A stretch of DNA of 64,000 bases from Candidatus Butyricimonas faecavium (GCA_944321125.1 CALUKD010000018.1:1-64000), one strand, 5' to 3'; counted from the stretch's first letter, positions 45,625 to 55,600 are shown. A program made the numbers and translations. Notes: generated by a model not told the origin, from the sequence alone.

Positions 45625-46173
45625 TTATTTGAAGTAAGGTTTTATTTTTTTGAGTTTAAATAATGGTAAAATTTTTTGGGATTCTAGGATAGAGTAGTTG
45701 ATTTTGCCGAATTTTCGTTTGGCGTTGAAGATAAGCTGAACATCTTCATATACTAAATAGGGATGATGTAGAAGGGTTTTAAAACTTATGGTATCCAGTT
45801 CCTTTTTCCGAATGAGTGCGGGATTCACAGAGAAACAGGGGAGTAATGAATCAATGTTCAAGTATTGAAATTTAATTTCTTTGAGTTGACGGGTAGAGTG
45901 GAAGCCACCTAGTTGCTCCCGATAATGCAGGATTTTGTGGGCGTAATATGGGCCAATTCCCCGGATACCGACCAATGTGGTGCTGTCTGCTGAATTAAGT
46001 TCGATTACAGGGGAGGTGGGGAGAACGGGTTGTATTGTATCAGAAAGTCGGGAATAGGGAATCAGAAAAACCGGACATTCACTTTTTTGAATGGTTTGTG
46101 GTAGCACGAATAATGCTATAGTAAGAATACCTAATGTAATAACTCCTTTTTTCTCTGATTTCCTGATAAACAT
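45625..46173 (-). CDS. helix-hairpin-helix protein, ComEA-like
   Basis: A 182-residue protein with an N-terminal membrane or signal segment (about 12-28) and two helix-hairpin-helix motifs: LNSADSTTLVGIRGIGPYYAHKILHYREQLGGF and, more weakly, the C-terminal part with LLHHPYLVYEDVQLIFNAKRKFG. ComEA proteins bind double-stranded DNA in the periplasm during uptake; Bacteroidota versions of this length are widespread, but their role is not settled. No other competence gene is nearby. The decayed S41 gene lies upstream on the same strand. Confidence 0.82.
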   Translation of the reverse strand: MFIRKSEKKGVITLGILTIALFVLPQTIQKSECPVFLIPYSRLSDTIQPVLPTSPVIELNSADSTTLVGIRGIGPYYAHKILHYREQLGGFHSTRQLKEIKFQYLNIDSLLPCFSVNPALIRKKELDTISFKTLLHHPYLVYEDVQLIFNAKRKFGKINYSILESQKILPLFKLKKIKPYFK

Positions 46174-46247
46174 AGTCGTGATTTAAGTTGTATAAATATC
46201 ATCACAAGTTATGGAAATTTATCTAAATAATATCTATATAGTAGTAA

Positions 46248-47125
46248 TTATTTTGTATGAATTATCCGATTGCTTTTGATATTATTAAATGATTTCGGGA
46301 TCATGTAGAATGCGGGGACAGTTTCAATACTTCTACCTTTTGTTTGTATTCTTTGTGTTCTGGAAATTAGGGCTAAAGTCTCTGCTAATAGAGGTTCATT
46401 TTCATTACCTAGTTCGATTCCGCTGAAAAGGATCTTCTTGGACTTCGTGTTGAAATATCATGCCTTTTAGGAAGTTTGGGTATTCATAGATATTGGAGAA
46501 TAGGGAACATGTCGATATTAGCTAGTTGGATAGTTCTTTATATGCAACCATTTTCCCATTTTCTTCATATTACGGAGAGAACGAGTACATGGGGCTGCAT
46601 TCATCTTCCGTAAGATGATGGTGACTGTTTGGCCTGTGGGGGCCTATGGTGTTTTCACTCATTTTCCCATACCCAACTTGAGTGTTCCAAGTAAGGTGAG
46701 TTTGTTGAGGTCATTTGTGTAAGAGTTTGTGAGTTTAGTTTTACGATAATATCTCCTCGTTTCAGCTTTTTGGCTGTAGGAGAACCAAGATCGGCTGGCT
46801 GATGGCAAAACCGTCTCGCTATCCAAGAATTGTCCGTAAGCAAGCCCGTCACCTGTTCTGGTCATGTTTTCTAAAAGTCCGTCAACGTCATCTGTAATTA
46901 GGAACCATTTGTCTTTGGTGGAAAGAAGAGCTTTGAAATATTCTTTCGGGTCTTTTTCTGATTCCGGTTTAATATTCGGTATTTCGTCATAACACAATAG
47001 AACGAGGATGAATTAATTCATACGTATGGTTAATTCATTTTCTTCTAAGTGATCGTTATCTTTCTCGCAGGAACCCAATAGGGATACTAACAAGAATAGA
47101 AAACAGAATTTTGGGTGCGTTCATG
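46248..47125 (-). pseudogene. decayed S41-family peptidase lipoprotein gene
   Basis: Pieces of one protein lie in order on the minus strand but in two frames. From the start side: a lipobox LLGSC near 47050, then an in-frame stop at 47013-47015, then YDEIPNI, DPKEYFKALLSTKDKW and FLITDDVDGLL, which match the N-terminal region of Bacteroidota S41 (C-terminal processing type) peptidases. Next, in a shifted frame, a PDZ piece reads PADLGSP and KRGDIIVKLNSQTLT. The catalytic middle is missing. Finally, back in the first frame, NENEPLLAETLALIS to a stop at 46248 is the C-terminal block. The gene has at least one stop, one shift and a large deletion, so it is non-functional. Substrate unknown. Confidence 0.75.
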
Positions 47126-47284
47126 AATGATTTTTTATAATTATTTGGTAAAGCAAGTGAGGTATACGGATAAATCCTATCTTTTTTCTGAATAAGTGAC
47201 GAGAAAATGAGAAACTCAATTAAATCATAATGAAGTTTTTACTCTTTTCATGGTAAAAATACGTGAAAAATAATTCGAAATAAA

Positions 47285-47315
47285 TTTGTGAGAGAAACAA
47301 AAAAATGTACCTTTG
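47285..47315 (+). promoter_or_regulatory. promoter of tRNA-Lys
   Basis: TTTG at 47285-47288, 19 bases, TACCTTTG at 47308-47315; 28 bases before the tRNA. A near-perfect primary-sigma promoter. Confidence 0.75.
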
Positions 47316-47343
47316 CAACCGCAATTGAGAAACACAATTGAAG

Positions 47344-47416
47344 GATTCAGTAGCTCAGCCGGTAGAGCACAACACTTTTAATGTTGGGGTCCTGGGTTCG
47401 AGTCCCAGCTGGATCA
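47344..47416 (+). tRNA. tRNA-Lys (anticodon UUU)
   Basis: Full cloverleaf of 73 bases. The acceptor stem GATTCAG pairs with CTGGATC (one G-U), discriminator A. The anticodon arm is CAACA, loop CTTTTAA, TGTTG, giving anticodon TTT. The T arm is CTGGG, TTCGAGT, CCCAG. The CCA end is not encoded. A hairpin terminator follows. Confidence 0.95.
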
Positions 47417-47451
47417 CAGAAACGCTGGACAGAAATGGACAGTAAATGTAC

Positions 47452-47490
47452 AACTCCTACAATATCAAGGTATTGTAGGAGTTTTTCTTT
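47452..47490 (+). terminator. terminator after tRNA-Lys
   Basis: AACTCCTACAATA at 47452-47464 and TATTGTAGGAGTT at 47471-47483 form a 13-base stem with a 6-base loop, followed by TTTCTTT. Confidence 0.88.
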
Positions 47491-47734
47491 GTATAATGTC
47501 TGTGACCTAAGACACGAAAAGGTCACAAAAAGACACACTTTCGTGACCAATTCGGATAGTGTTTCAAAAAGTGTGTAAATCCCAGTTTTATTATTTTTGT
47601 AATGCACTTTAAAAAAATAAATTATTATGAAATTGGGTAGTGTTTCCACTAATTTGATTACTGATAAAGGAAGAGGGAAAATAAAAAGTCCCCAATTCGA
47701 TTGAATTCAAGACTTTCTTTAATTTTCTAAATTG
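47491..47734 (+). other. repeat-bearing gap between tRNA-Lys and tRNA-Asp
   Basis: Bases 47500-47550 carry related words in both directions: GTGACC, GACACGAAAAGGTCAC, and the inverse-like CACACTTTCGTGACC. A TATTTTTG at 47592-47599 precedes a 25-codon frame from ATG 47627 to a stop at 47704. I do not recognise the short product. The setting, downstream of a tRNA, would fit a remnant of an integrated element, but no integrase gene is present. Confidence 0.35.
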
Positions 47735-47808
47735 CGGTCTGGACGGGACTCGAACCCGCGACCCCATGCGTGACAGGCATGTATTCTAACCAGCTGAACT
47801 ACCAGACC
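47735..47808 (-). tRNA. tRNA-Asp (anticodon GUC), copy with GGUCUGG acceptor stem
   Basis: 74 bases on the minus strand. Acceptor GGTCTGG pairs with CCAGACC, discriminator G. The anticodon arm is CATGC, loop CTGTCAC, GCATG, giving GTC. The T arm is GCGGG, TTCGAGT, CCCGT. CCA is not encoded. It is second in a two-tRNA transcript. Confidence 0.95.
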
Positions 47809-47826
47809 AAAATGTTCTCAAAAAAG

Positions 47827-47900
47827 CGGTTCGGACGGGACTCGAACCCGCGACCCCATGCGTGACAGGCATGTATTCTAACCAGCTGAACTACCGAACC
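47827..47900 (-). tRNA. tRNA-Asp (anticodon GUC), copy with GGUUCGG acceptor stem
   Basis: 74 bases, identical to the neighbour at 47735 over the whole body. Only the acceptor stem differs: GGTTCGG with CCGAACC instead of GGTCTGG with CCAGACC. Both changed pairs stay complementary. It is first in the transcript from the promoter at 47941. Confidence 0.95.
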
Positions 47901-47940
47901 TTTTTGTATCAAGTAACTGTTGTTACTCTCAATTGCGGTG

Positions 47941-47970
47941 CAAAGATAGATAGTTTTTCTTATTATACAA
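47941..47970 (-). promoter_or_regulatory. promoter of the tRNA-Asp pair
   Basis: On the minus strand, TTG at 47968-47970, exactly 19 bases, then TATCTTTG at 47941-47948; 40 bases before the first tRNA-Asp. Confidence 0.78.
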
Positions 47971-48128
47971 TATTTCGACTCTGAAAAAATGGAAAAAAAT
48001 TGTATTTTGTTATAGAAAGAAATATTCTTGAAGTCCCGGGAATAAAGGGATTCTGGTCATTTGTATTGAGGATGAATAGGTTATTAATAAAAGTAATAAA
48101 GAGCAGGCTAAAATTTCGATTTACGGTT

Positions 48129-48156
48129 TTGGAGTTTAATTTTTTCCTTATATTTG
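48129..48156 (+). promoter_or_regulatory. candidate promoter of gcvH
   Basis: TTG at 48129-48131, 17 bases, TATATTTG at 48149-48156. The spacer is 2 bases short of the norm. It lies 42 bases before the start codon. The 160 bases before it hold no gene. Confidence 0.5.
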
Positions 48157-48198
48157 TGGCACATAATAATTGTCAAATTTAATTTAACTTATAAGATA

Positions 48199-48573
48199 AT
48201 GAACGTACCTGCAGAATTAAAGTACACTAAAGAACACGAATGGATTCGTGTTGAGGGTGAAGAAGCATATGTTGGAATTACTGACTATGCACAAAGTCAA
48301 TTAGGTGATATCGTGTTTGTTGAGGTTGAAACTGAAGGTGACAACCTAGAGGCTGGGGATACTTTCGGTAGTATTGAAGCTGTAAAAACCGTTTCTGATT
48401 TGTATATGCCGGTTTCTGGAGAGGTATTGGAATTCAATTCAGAATTGGAAGATCAACCTGACTTGGTAAATAAAGATCCTTATGGAAAAGGTTGGATTAT
48501 CAAGGTGAAAATTGAGGATGAGGCACAATTAGATGGATTGTTAAGTGCAGACGCTTACAAGGCATCTATCTAG
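48199..48573 (+). CDS. gcvH: glycine cleavage system H protein
   Basis: A 124-residue lipoyl carrier. The lipoylated Lys63 lies in [13 protein letters not shown], and the N-terminus [14 protein letters not shown] and middle [17 protein letters not shown] match the family closely. It carries the aminomethyl group between the P, T and L proteins when glycine is broken down or made. The gcvP and gcvT genes are not adjacent, so it is encoded apart from its partners, which is common in Bacteroidota. The start at 48199 gives the standard N-terminus. A terminator follows. Confidence 0.96.
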   Translation: MNVPAELKYTKEHEWIRVEGEEAYVGITDYAQSQLGDIVFVEVETEGDNLEAGDTFGSIEAVKTVSDLYMPVSGEVLEFNSELEDQPDLVNKDPYGKGWIIKVKIEDEAQLDGLLSADAYKASI

Positions 48574-48589
48574 TTTTATTGATAAAGAG

Positions 48590-48640
48590 AGGACTGTATG
48601 TGTTATCTCAAAAGGATAATGAATACAGTCCTTTTATTTT
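48590..48640 (+). terminator. gcvH terminator
   Basis: AGGACTGTAT at 48590-48599 pairs with ATACAGTCCT at 48623-48632, then TTTATTTTTG. The loop is 23 bases, long but with a good T tract. Confidence 0.7.
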
Positions 48641-48674
48641 TGTTTTATGGTTGCAAATTTCAATTTTTAATTCT

Positions 48675-50057
48675 ATGACATTAATAAAATCTATATCTGG
48701 TATTCGGGGAACTGTTGGTGGACGTCCGGGTGATAACTTGACTCCCTTGGATATTGTTAAATTTGTTTCGGCTTATGCTACTTGGTTGAAGACTGGGGCC
48801 GGAAAGAAAAGAGCTAAAATTGTGTTGGGACGTGATGCTCGTATTTCTGGGAATATGTATGCCAAATTAGTTGAAGCTACTTTGTCTGGTTTGGGGCATG
48901 ACGTGGTTAATATTGGTTTAGCGACAACTCCAACCACGGAAATTGCAGTTACCGCAGAACAGGCTGATGGAGGTATTATCTTGACGGCAAGTCATAACCC
49001 GAAGCAATGGAATGCTCTGAAATTATTAAATAACCGGGGAGAATTCCTTTCTGCTGAGGATGGGGCTCAAGTGCTACAAATGGCAGAAAAGGAATCGTTT
49101 GAATATGCAGAACTGGACGAATTAGGTACAATAACTTGTAAAGATTACACGGATTACCATATCCAGCACGTGCTGGACCTGAAACTCGTGAATCGAGAGG
49201 CTATTGCTAAGGCAAATTTGAAAGTTGTTGTAGATGCGGTGAACTCTGTGGGAGGAACTGTGATTCCCGCTTTATTGAGAGCATTGGGTGTGAAAGAGAT
49301 TATTGAATTGAATTGTGAACCTACAGGACTCTTTGCCCATAATCCGGAACCTATTCCGGAAAACTTGACCCAGGTCTCGGAGAAAATCAAGGAGTGTGGG
49401 GCAGACTTGGGTATTGTAGTCGATCCAGATGTTGACCGTCTGGCATTAGTTTGTGAGAACGGGGAGATGTTCGTGGAAGAGTATACTTTAGTGGCTGTTG
49501 CCGACTATGTACTGAAGCATACACCGGGAAATACGGTTTCCAACCTTTCTTCTTCGCGTGCTTTACGGGATGTGACCTTGGCGCATGGACAAAAATATAA
49601 TGCGGCTGCCGTTGGAGAAGTAAATGTGGTAACTAAGATGAAAGAGACGAATACGGTGATAGGTGGTGAAGGAAACGGTGGTGTTATCTATCCGGAAAGC
49701 CACTATGGACGTGATGCTTTAGTAGGAGTTGGGTTATTCCTTTCTCATTTCGTAGCGGAAGGAAAGAGCATGACCGGTTTAAAGGCAACTTACCCGCAAT
49801 ATTTTATTTCGAAGAATAAGTTAACACTTTCCCCCGATATGGACGTTGATAAAATATTGGAGGGATTGAAAAAGAAATATGCTTCAGAAGAGATCACCGA
49901 TATCGATGGTGTAAAAATTGATTTCAAGGATGGTTGGGTACATCTTCGTAAATCCAATACAGAACCGATTATACGGATTTATTCTGAGTCGAAAAATGAA
50001 GATGCAGCTAATCAATTAGCAGAAGAAGTTATAAAGGTGGCGAAAAGCCTGTATTAA
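48675..50057 (+). CDS. glmM: phosphoglucosamine mutase
   Basis: A 460-residue alpha-D-phosphohexomutase. The phosphoserine loop is TASHNPKQWN with Ser106, the metal loop is DPDVDRLAL, the sugar loop is GEGNGGVIYP and the phosphate-binding loop is RKSNTEPIIRIYSE. It converts glucosamine-6-phosphate to glucosamine-1-phosphate for UDP-GlcNAc, needed for peptidoglycan and LPS. Phosphomannomutase activity cannot be excluded, but this length and N-terminus (SISGIRGTVGG) match the Bacteroidota GlmM type. The start at 48675 removes a 32-residue extension that overlaps the gcvH terminator. Confidence 0.9.
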   Translation: MTLIKSISGIRGTVGGRPGDNLTPLDIVKFVSAYATWLKTGAGKKRAKIVLGRDARISGNMYAKLVEATLSGLGHDVVNIGLATTPTTEIAVTAEQADGGIILTASHNPKQWNALKLLNNRGEFLSAEDGAQVLQMAEKESFEYAELDELGTITCKDYTDYHIQHVLDLKLVNREAIAKANLKVVVDAVNSVGGTVIPALLRALGVKEIIELNCEPTGLFAHNPEPIPENLTQVSEKIKECGADLGIVVDPDVDRLALVCENGEMFVEEYTLVAVADYVLKHTPGNTVSNLSSSRALRDVTLAHGQKYNAAAVGEVNVVTKMKETNTVIGGEGNGGVIYPESHYGRDALVGVGLFLSHFVAEGKSMTGLKATYPQYFISKNKLTLSPDMDVDKILEGLKKKYASEEITDIDGVKIDFKDGWVHLRKSNTEPIIRIYSESKNEDAANQLAEEVIKVAKSLY

Positions 50058-50058
50058 T

Positions 50059-50095
50059 GAAAAGGAGCCTGTTTTCAAGGCTCCTTTTCGTTTTT
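50059..50095. terminator. bidirectional terminator between glmM and the second SusCD locus
   Basis: GAAAAGGAGCC and GGCTCCTTTTC form an 11-base stem with a 9-base loop; the plus strand continues CGTTTTTATT. It serves convergent genes. Confidence 0.85.
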
Positions 50096-51074
50096 ATTCT
50101 TTTCCTCCAACACAATGCAGATCAATTCCGTATTCTGCAAATGCTTCTATCAGGTAGTCGCATTTCTTTTTGATTTGAGGGTAATTGGTGTAGAGTGGGT
50201 TTGCGTGTAACTCGCTCTTGGTTTGGGAGAAGATAAATCCCAAAAAAGAGTAAAAGTCATTATTTAAATCTGGTGCAATCCAATAATAGGGTTCCCAGAA
50301 ATACCAATATGTACTATATTCTAAAAATCCTAATTTATACATATCTTCTTCTGCATACCACTGATTAGAAGAAGAATATGGATTTGTAGTACCACTTGGG
50401 GCATCTTCTGATATGAGCGAATAAGTGGAAAAAGTATTTAAGATGTTGTTGTAATTTATTTTGGAGATAACGTCATCATAGGGTTGCATTAAAAATTGAA
50501 TGAATGTACGATTGATTGCTATTTTTAATCTTTTCCTGTATTCTAGATTACTAATTCGTTCCCCAAATTCTTTATCAACATGAGGTAATGTGATATGATC
50601 TACTCCTCGTACTAGAACTCCTTTATAAAAATTAAGGTTACCATAGCTAATTGTATCCCATAATGGTACATAATTTATCATTTGGTAAAGCATCCCAGCC
50701 ATAAGGATTTTAGAAGGGAACAATTCTTTTTTTACTTTGTCTGAATATAAGTCAAAAAAATCTTCTTTTAAGAATTTCACGGCAGCACGGATACCTTCTT
50801 CGTCAGCTTCCACTTTTACGTCATAATTAATGTCGTTACTACTGGACGTAAAGTGATAATTGATATCGGCATTTGAGAATTTGTATAATACGGCAGTTTC
50901 GTAATCATTATACCATTTCACAATTTGCTCATCGAAATCGTGATTTCCTTGCGGAAGATCAAATCGTTGTGTTTTCTTCTCTGAAATATTTAAATCATCC
51001 TCTTTTTCACAAGAACCTAGAGTGAAAATAAGTGATATTCCTAGAAGGAAAATGTATAAATTTATTTTTTTCAT
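50094..51074 (-). CDS. lipoprotein resembling a zinc metallopeptidase (Peptidase_Mx1-like) without the HExxH motif (locus 2)
   Basis: A 326-residue lipoprotein with lipobox LGSC (Cys near 22). It is homologous to the third gene of locus 1: IVKWYNDYETAVLYKFSNAD, KFLKEDFFDLYSDKVKKELFPSKILMAG and, in the place of the HExxH helix, LKIAINRTFIQFLM, which has neither His. The overall layout is that of SusD-linked zinc metallopeptidases (Peptidase_Mx1 by memory), so an inactivated, binding-only role is likely. It ends the second locus, 14 bases after susD. The Ser, Asn-rich stretch GTTNPYSSSNQWYAEED is not shared with the locus 1 copy. Confidence 0.65.
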   Translation of the reverse strand: MKKINLYIFLLGISLIFTLGSCEKEDDLNISEKKTQRFDLPQGNHDFDEQIVKWYNDYETAVLYKFSNADINYHFTSSSNDINYDVKVEADEEGIRAAVKFLKEDFFDLYSDKVKKELFPSKILMAGMLYQMINYVPLWDTISYGNLNFYKGVLVRGVDHITLPHVDKEFGERISNLEYRKRLKIAINRTFIQFLMQPYDDVISKINYNNILNTFSTYSLISEDAPSGTTNPYSSSNQWYAEEDMYKLGFLEYSTYWYFWEPYYWIAPDLNNDFYSFLGFIFSQTKSELHANPLYTNYPQIKKKCDYLIEAFAEYGIDLHCVGGKE

Positions 51075-51088
51075 GGTGTTCTGTTTTG

Positions 51089-52591
51089 TTAGTTTAATGC
51101 CGGATTACTTTCTTTATGTTGTTGCATAATGGGTAACACCCATTTGGAATTGGCGTTTCCAATCTCAATAGAATATTCATCACCAGGACTAGTGGATTCA
51201 TCAAGTTTATGCGAGAAAGATTGCATTCCGTAACGTCGGAGATCGAACCAGCGCATTCCTTCGAAACAAAATTCCCTGCGACGTTCTTCTCGACAGTTTT
51301 CGATTAGATTATCTGCATTATTATTAAAAGTTGTATTTGTCCACGCTTGGGATTCATAGTTTTTTATACGTTTTTCTCTTATTGTATTTAGATCGGATAT
51401 TGCTTTTTCAAAATATTCGTTTCTACCAATCTTAGCTAAATTTGCATAAGCTTCGGCTCTGTTTAAGTAAGCTTCACTTAGACGTAGACAAGCTCCGAAT
51501 TTTAATTCATTGGTAAATTTAGATGATTTTTTTTCATCTCCACTATAAGGACATAAATATCCGTTCCAGCGTTGGTCCTCATTTGAATAACAATTACGTA
51601 ACTCATCGGATGCCATAAAGCATTTAGCGTAATAATCCGATGTAACAATTTCATGCTCGTCACTACTTGCATAGAAGAATAATATTTCCGGATTATTTAA
51701 AGTGAAAGGATAGGGAAATTCACCGGAGTTAATAGCTGTTGGGTAATTAACTGTAGTCATGTCTAATAGAGAATAGGAGTTATTGGGAGCTGAGAATACG
51801 GCTGTTGTATGTTCTACGACCTTTTCCCAGTTTTCCATGAAAAGATAATAACGACTAGCCAATAAATGGGCGGCACCAATTCCAATACGGAATTTGGAAC
51901 CTGTTGCGTTAACCTCATTTAATAGATTGATTCCTTTCTCTACGTCTGAAATAATTGTATTGTAAACTTCTGCTACCGTGCTACGTGGTACGGAAGTTTG
52001 GTCGATCGTGCTGTTTAACTTTAACGGTACTCCTGCTGATTTCCCTTCCGGGGCATTGGGGGCATTATAAGGATTGGCGTACAGGTTAATTAAGTTGAAA
52101 TAATAAAACGACCGTAAAATGCGGGCTTCTCCTTCAACTCTTTTTTTGGTATTATCTTCTCCATCAACGTCTCCGATCATATCTATTACGACATTGCAAC
52201 CTGCTATCATTTTATAGAATTTTTCGTATGAATCGACCTCAATAATCGGACTATTATCTGTAGGATTTGTCATGTTCATGTAGTCTTCGAACATAGTTTC
52301 GTTATTTGTTGCGGTACGGCCTCCCCATAAATACAAGGGACTGTATTTAGTTACAATCGTTTTTTGATTGTTGCTAGTAATGTACTGGGTTACATCGTCG
52401 TCAAGTAAATCTAGGAAAGGCATTAATTGTATTTCATAACGTGGATATCCTTCATAAGCTAGTAATTGATCTAGATCTTCAATTGTTGACGGAATTACTT
52501 CGTCTTGGGATGTTTCTTTCAGAAAATCATTACAAGAACACAACCCGATAATTGATAGAATTATGATACTTTTTTTTATGATATTTTTCAT
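51089..52591 (-). CDS. SusD/RagB-type surface lipoprotein (locus 2)
   Basis: A 500-residue lipoprotein with lipobox GLCSC (Cys near 20), followed by NDFLKETSQDEVIPS. Family blocks are visible: GEARILRSFYYFNLINLYANPYN in the TPR region and CREERRREFCFEGMRWFDLRRYG near the C-terminus. It binds substrate above the SusC encoded 18 bases upstream. It is the only SusD in the second locus although two SusC genes are present. Confidence 0.95.
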   Translation of the reverse strand: MKNIIKKSIIILSIIGLCSCNDFLKETSQDEVIPSTIEDLDQLLAYEGYPRYEIQLMPFLDLLDDDVTQYITSNNQKTIVTKYSPLYLWGGRTATNNETMFEDYMNMTNPTDNSPIIEVDSYEKFYKMIAGCNVVIDMIGDVDGEDNTKKRVEGEARILRSFYYFNLINLYANPYNAPNAPEGKSAGVPLKLNSTIDQTSVPRSTVAEVYNTIISDVEKGINLLNEVNATGSKFRIGIGAAHLLASRYYLFMENWEKVVEHTTAVFSAPNNSYSLLDMTTVNYPTAINSGEFPYPFTLNNPEILFFYASSDEHEIVTSDYYAKCFMASDELRNCYSNEDQRWNGYLCPYSGDEKKSSKFTNELKFGACLRLSEAYLNRAEAYANLAKIGRNEYFEKAISDLNTIREKRIKNYESQAWTNTTFNNNADNLIENCREERRREFCFEGMRWFDLRRYGMQSFSHKLDESTSPGDEYSIEIGNANSKWVLPIMQQHKESNPALN

Positions 52592-52609
52592 ATTTTGTTG
52601 TGTTTGAGA

Positions 52610-55600
52610 TTAAAAACCGAGGCTTATACTTAATGAAAATTTACGTTGACGGTCGACTACCGGAATAACGCTGGTGGCGCTAGTACTAAGTGTTTCTGGA
52701 TCTTGTTTGCCAAGTTTTTTACTTTTAATAATAAAAGGGTCTGTTACCGTTAATGCAAATGTTAGGTTTGTGAGTTTTATTTTATTTAATTGATTTTTAG
52801 GTAAAGCGTATGCTAGACAAATGCTATTACATCTTAAATGGTCTGCTTTTACCACTCGTAGATCCGATAAATTGTACATTTGATAACGGTAAATTTCTCC
52901 AGAGCTACTTAATGATAGTGAATTGTCTGGTAAATATTGGCTAAGATCTTCATCACTGGCTAAAATTGCTGGTATATCGGTGTATTTTTCATCTCCAGCT
53001 TGTCTCCAACGTTTATTTAATTGAGTACTTGCGTTCTTTTCGGGGTCAGGTATACGTAGTTGTCCGATACGACCACCGATTGACTGACTTTTCATAAAAG
53101 GATTTAAACGCTTATGATGGCCTAGTTGGAAATTGAAAGAAGCGGAGAGAGTTAGTTGTTTATATCGTAATGAGGTTGATAACCCTCCACTAAAGATAGG
53201 ATCTTTTACACCACTATATATCATGTAGTCAAGTAGGGTTCCGGTTTCTACTTTTGTTTTAACTCCGGGAGTTTGATCTATGATAGCAAAATTAGGTACC
53301 CCTTTGTTCGACAAACCGATGTATGGAAAAGACCAAAAACTGTTTAAGGCGAAGCCGTCAATGATGACACTACCGTCTGTGATTTTTTCCAGTGTGGCGT
53401 TGTCCTCGTTATCTTTGATTTCGTTACGATTGAATCCAGAAGTAGCATTAATACTCCATCTGAAATCTTTTGTGTTTACTGGGATAACGGTTAAAGATAT
53501 ATCATAACCTTTATTGATAATTGTCCCATTATTTACGGCCATATTAGGAGTTCCGTTTTCGATCGGAATATTCATATAAGTAATGGCATCTATCGTTTTT
53601 TTGTAATAATAATCAATACTTCCGTATATCCGGTCATTTAAAATGGAAAGTTCAATACCTCCGTTGAAACTACGTGTTTTTTCCCATTTCAAATCTTTAT
53701 TAGGTAAATTTTTAATAGATAGGTATTGTTCTCCAGTTAATATATCTGGTGCTATATTGAAATTGGCAATTAGATTAGGACTAATATCCGGTGCTTTACC
53801 TTGTGTTCCATAGGAAGCTTTTAAAGTAAGGTTAGACAACCAGCCAAATCGGCGCATAAAATTCTCTTCGCTTATATTCCATCGGATTCCGGCAGATAGC
53901 ACGGGATTAAAACGATTATTTGTGTTTTGTCCAAATTTATTGGAAGCATCTTGTCTGAAACTGAATGAAAGGGTGTATTTGGTTGAATACGAGTATCCTA
54001 ATGTGGCATAATAAGAAAGGTAATTTTCTGTTTGATCGGTTAACTTGGTTGAATGACGTTCTTTGTAAGATGGAACATTTGCCGTTTCGCGATAGTTGAT
54101 ATCTGGATAAATATCCATGATATAATCTTTATTAGCTTGTTGACTATAATCGTAATCAACGCTCTTTCCTCTATCAGGCATATAACCGTATTCGGTACCT
54201 TGTTGACCAATATAGCTATTTCCTCTGATTTCGTGACCTAATGCTATGTTTAGAGCATGATTCCCTTCTTTATCAAGTATTTTTCCATAGTTAAGTTGAT
54301 TACGCACTGTGTAACTCTGTTGATTGGTATTATTATAGTTTAGAATACCTCCATAGGGTAATACAGATGCTAAACTTAACCATGAATCATTTTCTCCGGT
54401 AACAAGTTCACCATAATTGGCACCCCTAATTTTAGATACAGCATAAGAGTGATCATCTGCCCAAATATTGGCTTCAGAACTATTTCGTGTAAATGCCGTG
54501 GTTAATTCATATTTTATTTCGGGTGTAATATTCCAAATTAAATTACCTGTGATTTGGAATTTGGTATTCTTATTTTCGTTTCCAGTATGTTTCAGTTCAT
54601 TCAGAAAATTATAGCGAATTTCTCTTTGAATGGCAGACCCGTCATCCATTTGGAAGTAAGCTTTTGATTCATTAATTACATACCATTCATCGGGTGCAAT
54701 AACTCTACTGGTATTTAGTGCATAATCTTCCGGGTTTACTCCTGTATAGTAGGCATTTGTTTCAGATTGACTGGCTGAAAATTGAAATTTTGTCCGTAGA
54801 TTATCCCGCAATTTGGCATCAACACTAAAATTTATAGTTTTATTGCTTTGATCGTTTCCTTTGTAACTACTTAATGATTTGTTGAATCCCACGGAGCCAT
54901 AGAAATTTAATTTGTCGTTCCCTCCGCTTAGACTTAATGAATAGTTTTGACTGACTGCGTTACGGGATAAGAGTTTAAGCCAATTTGTATTCTGTTTTTC
55001 CATCTGGGTGACTTTTTGGTTGAATTCATCCATGGAAATTTCTTTATTGATCAGTTGGAGGTAGGCTCCTTCGTATCCCACGTGTTGGGGAAATTTAGAG
55101 AAAGGAACTCCTGATTCTATAATTTCTTTTGACAAGGCAATTCGGTCTGCAGAATTCATTTGATCTGTCTGAGCATATGTTCTTCTAGGAGTGATGGAAA
55201 TATCTGTCCGGAAATTGACGTTAATCCTTCCGTCCGTGTTAGAACCTCTTTTGGTTGTGATCACGATAACTCCATTGGCAGCCTTAACTCCGTAGATAGC
55301 AGTTGCCGAAGCATCTTTTAAGAATGTAATACTTTCAATATCATCAGGATTAAGTCCTGAGATACTACTACCGGAAATACTTGCCATAGCACTGTTTAGA
55401 TCGCCGGAACTGAGAATATCATTTAATTGTGCGCCAGCGAAAGGGAGGGGATCTTCTTGGATAATACCATCAATAACCCAAACAGGGGATGCATTTCCAA
55501 TAACGGTAGAGGTCCCTCGAACTCTGACTTGAGGAGCAGAACCGATGAGTCCGGAAGGAATCGTAATGCTGACACCGGGAATCATACCTTGGAGGGCAGC

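Noticed and set aside
47347..47649. Minus-strand frame of 100 codons over tRNA-Lys
   Set aside because: It overlaps the tRNA gene and its terminator and has the sequence typical of false proteins read from tRNA genes.
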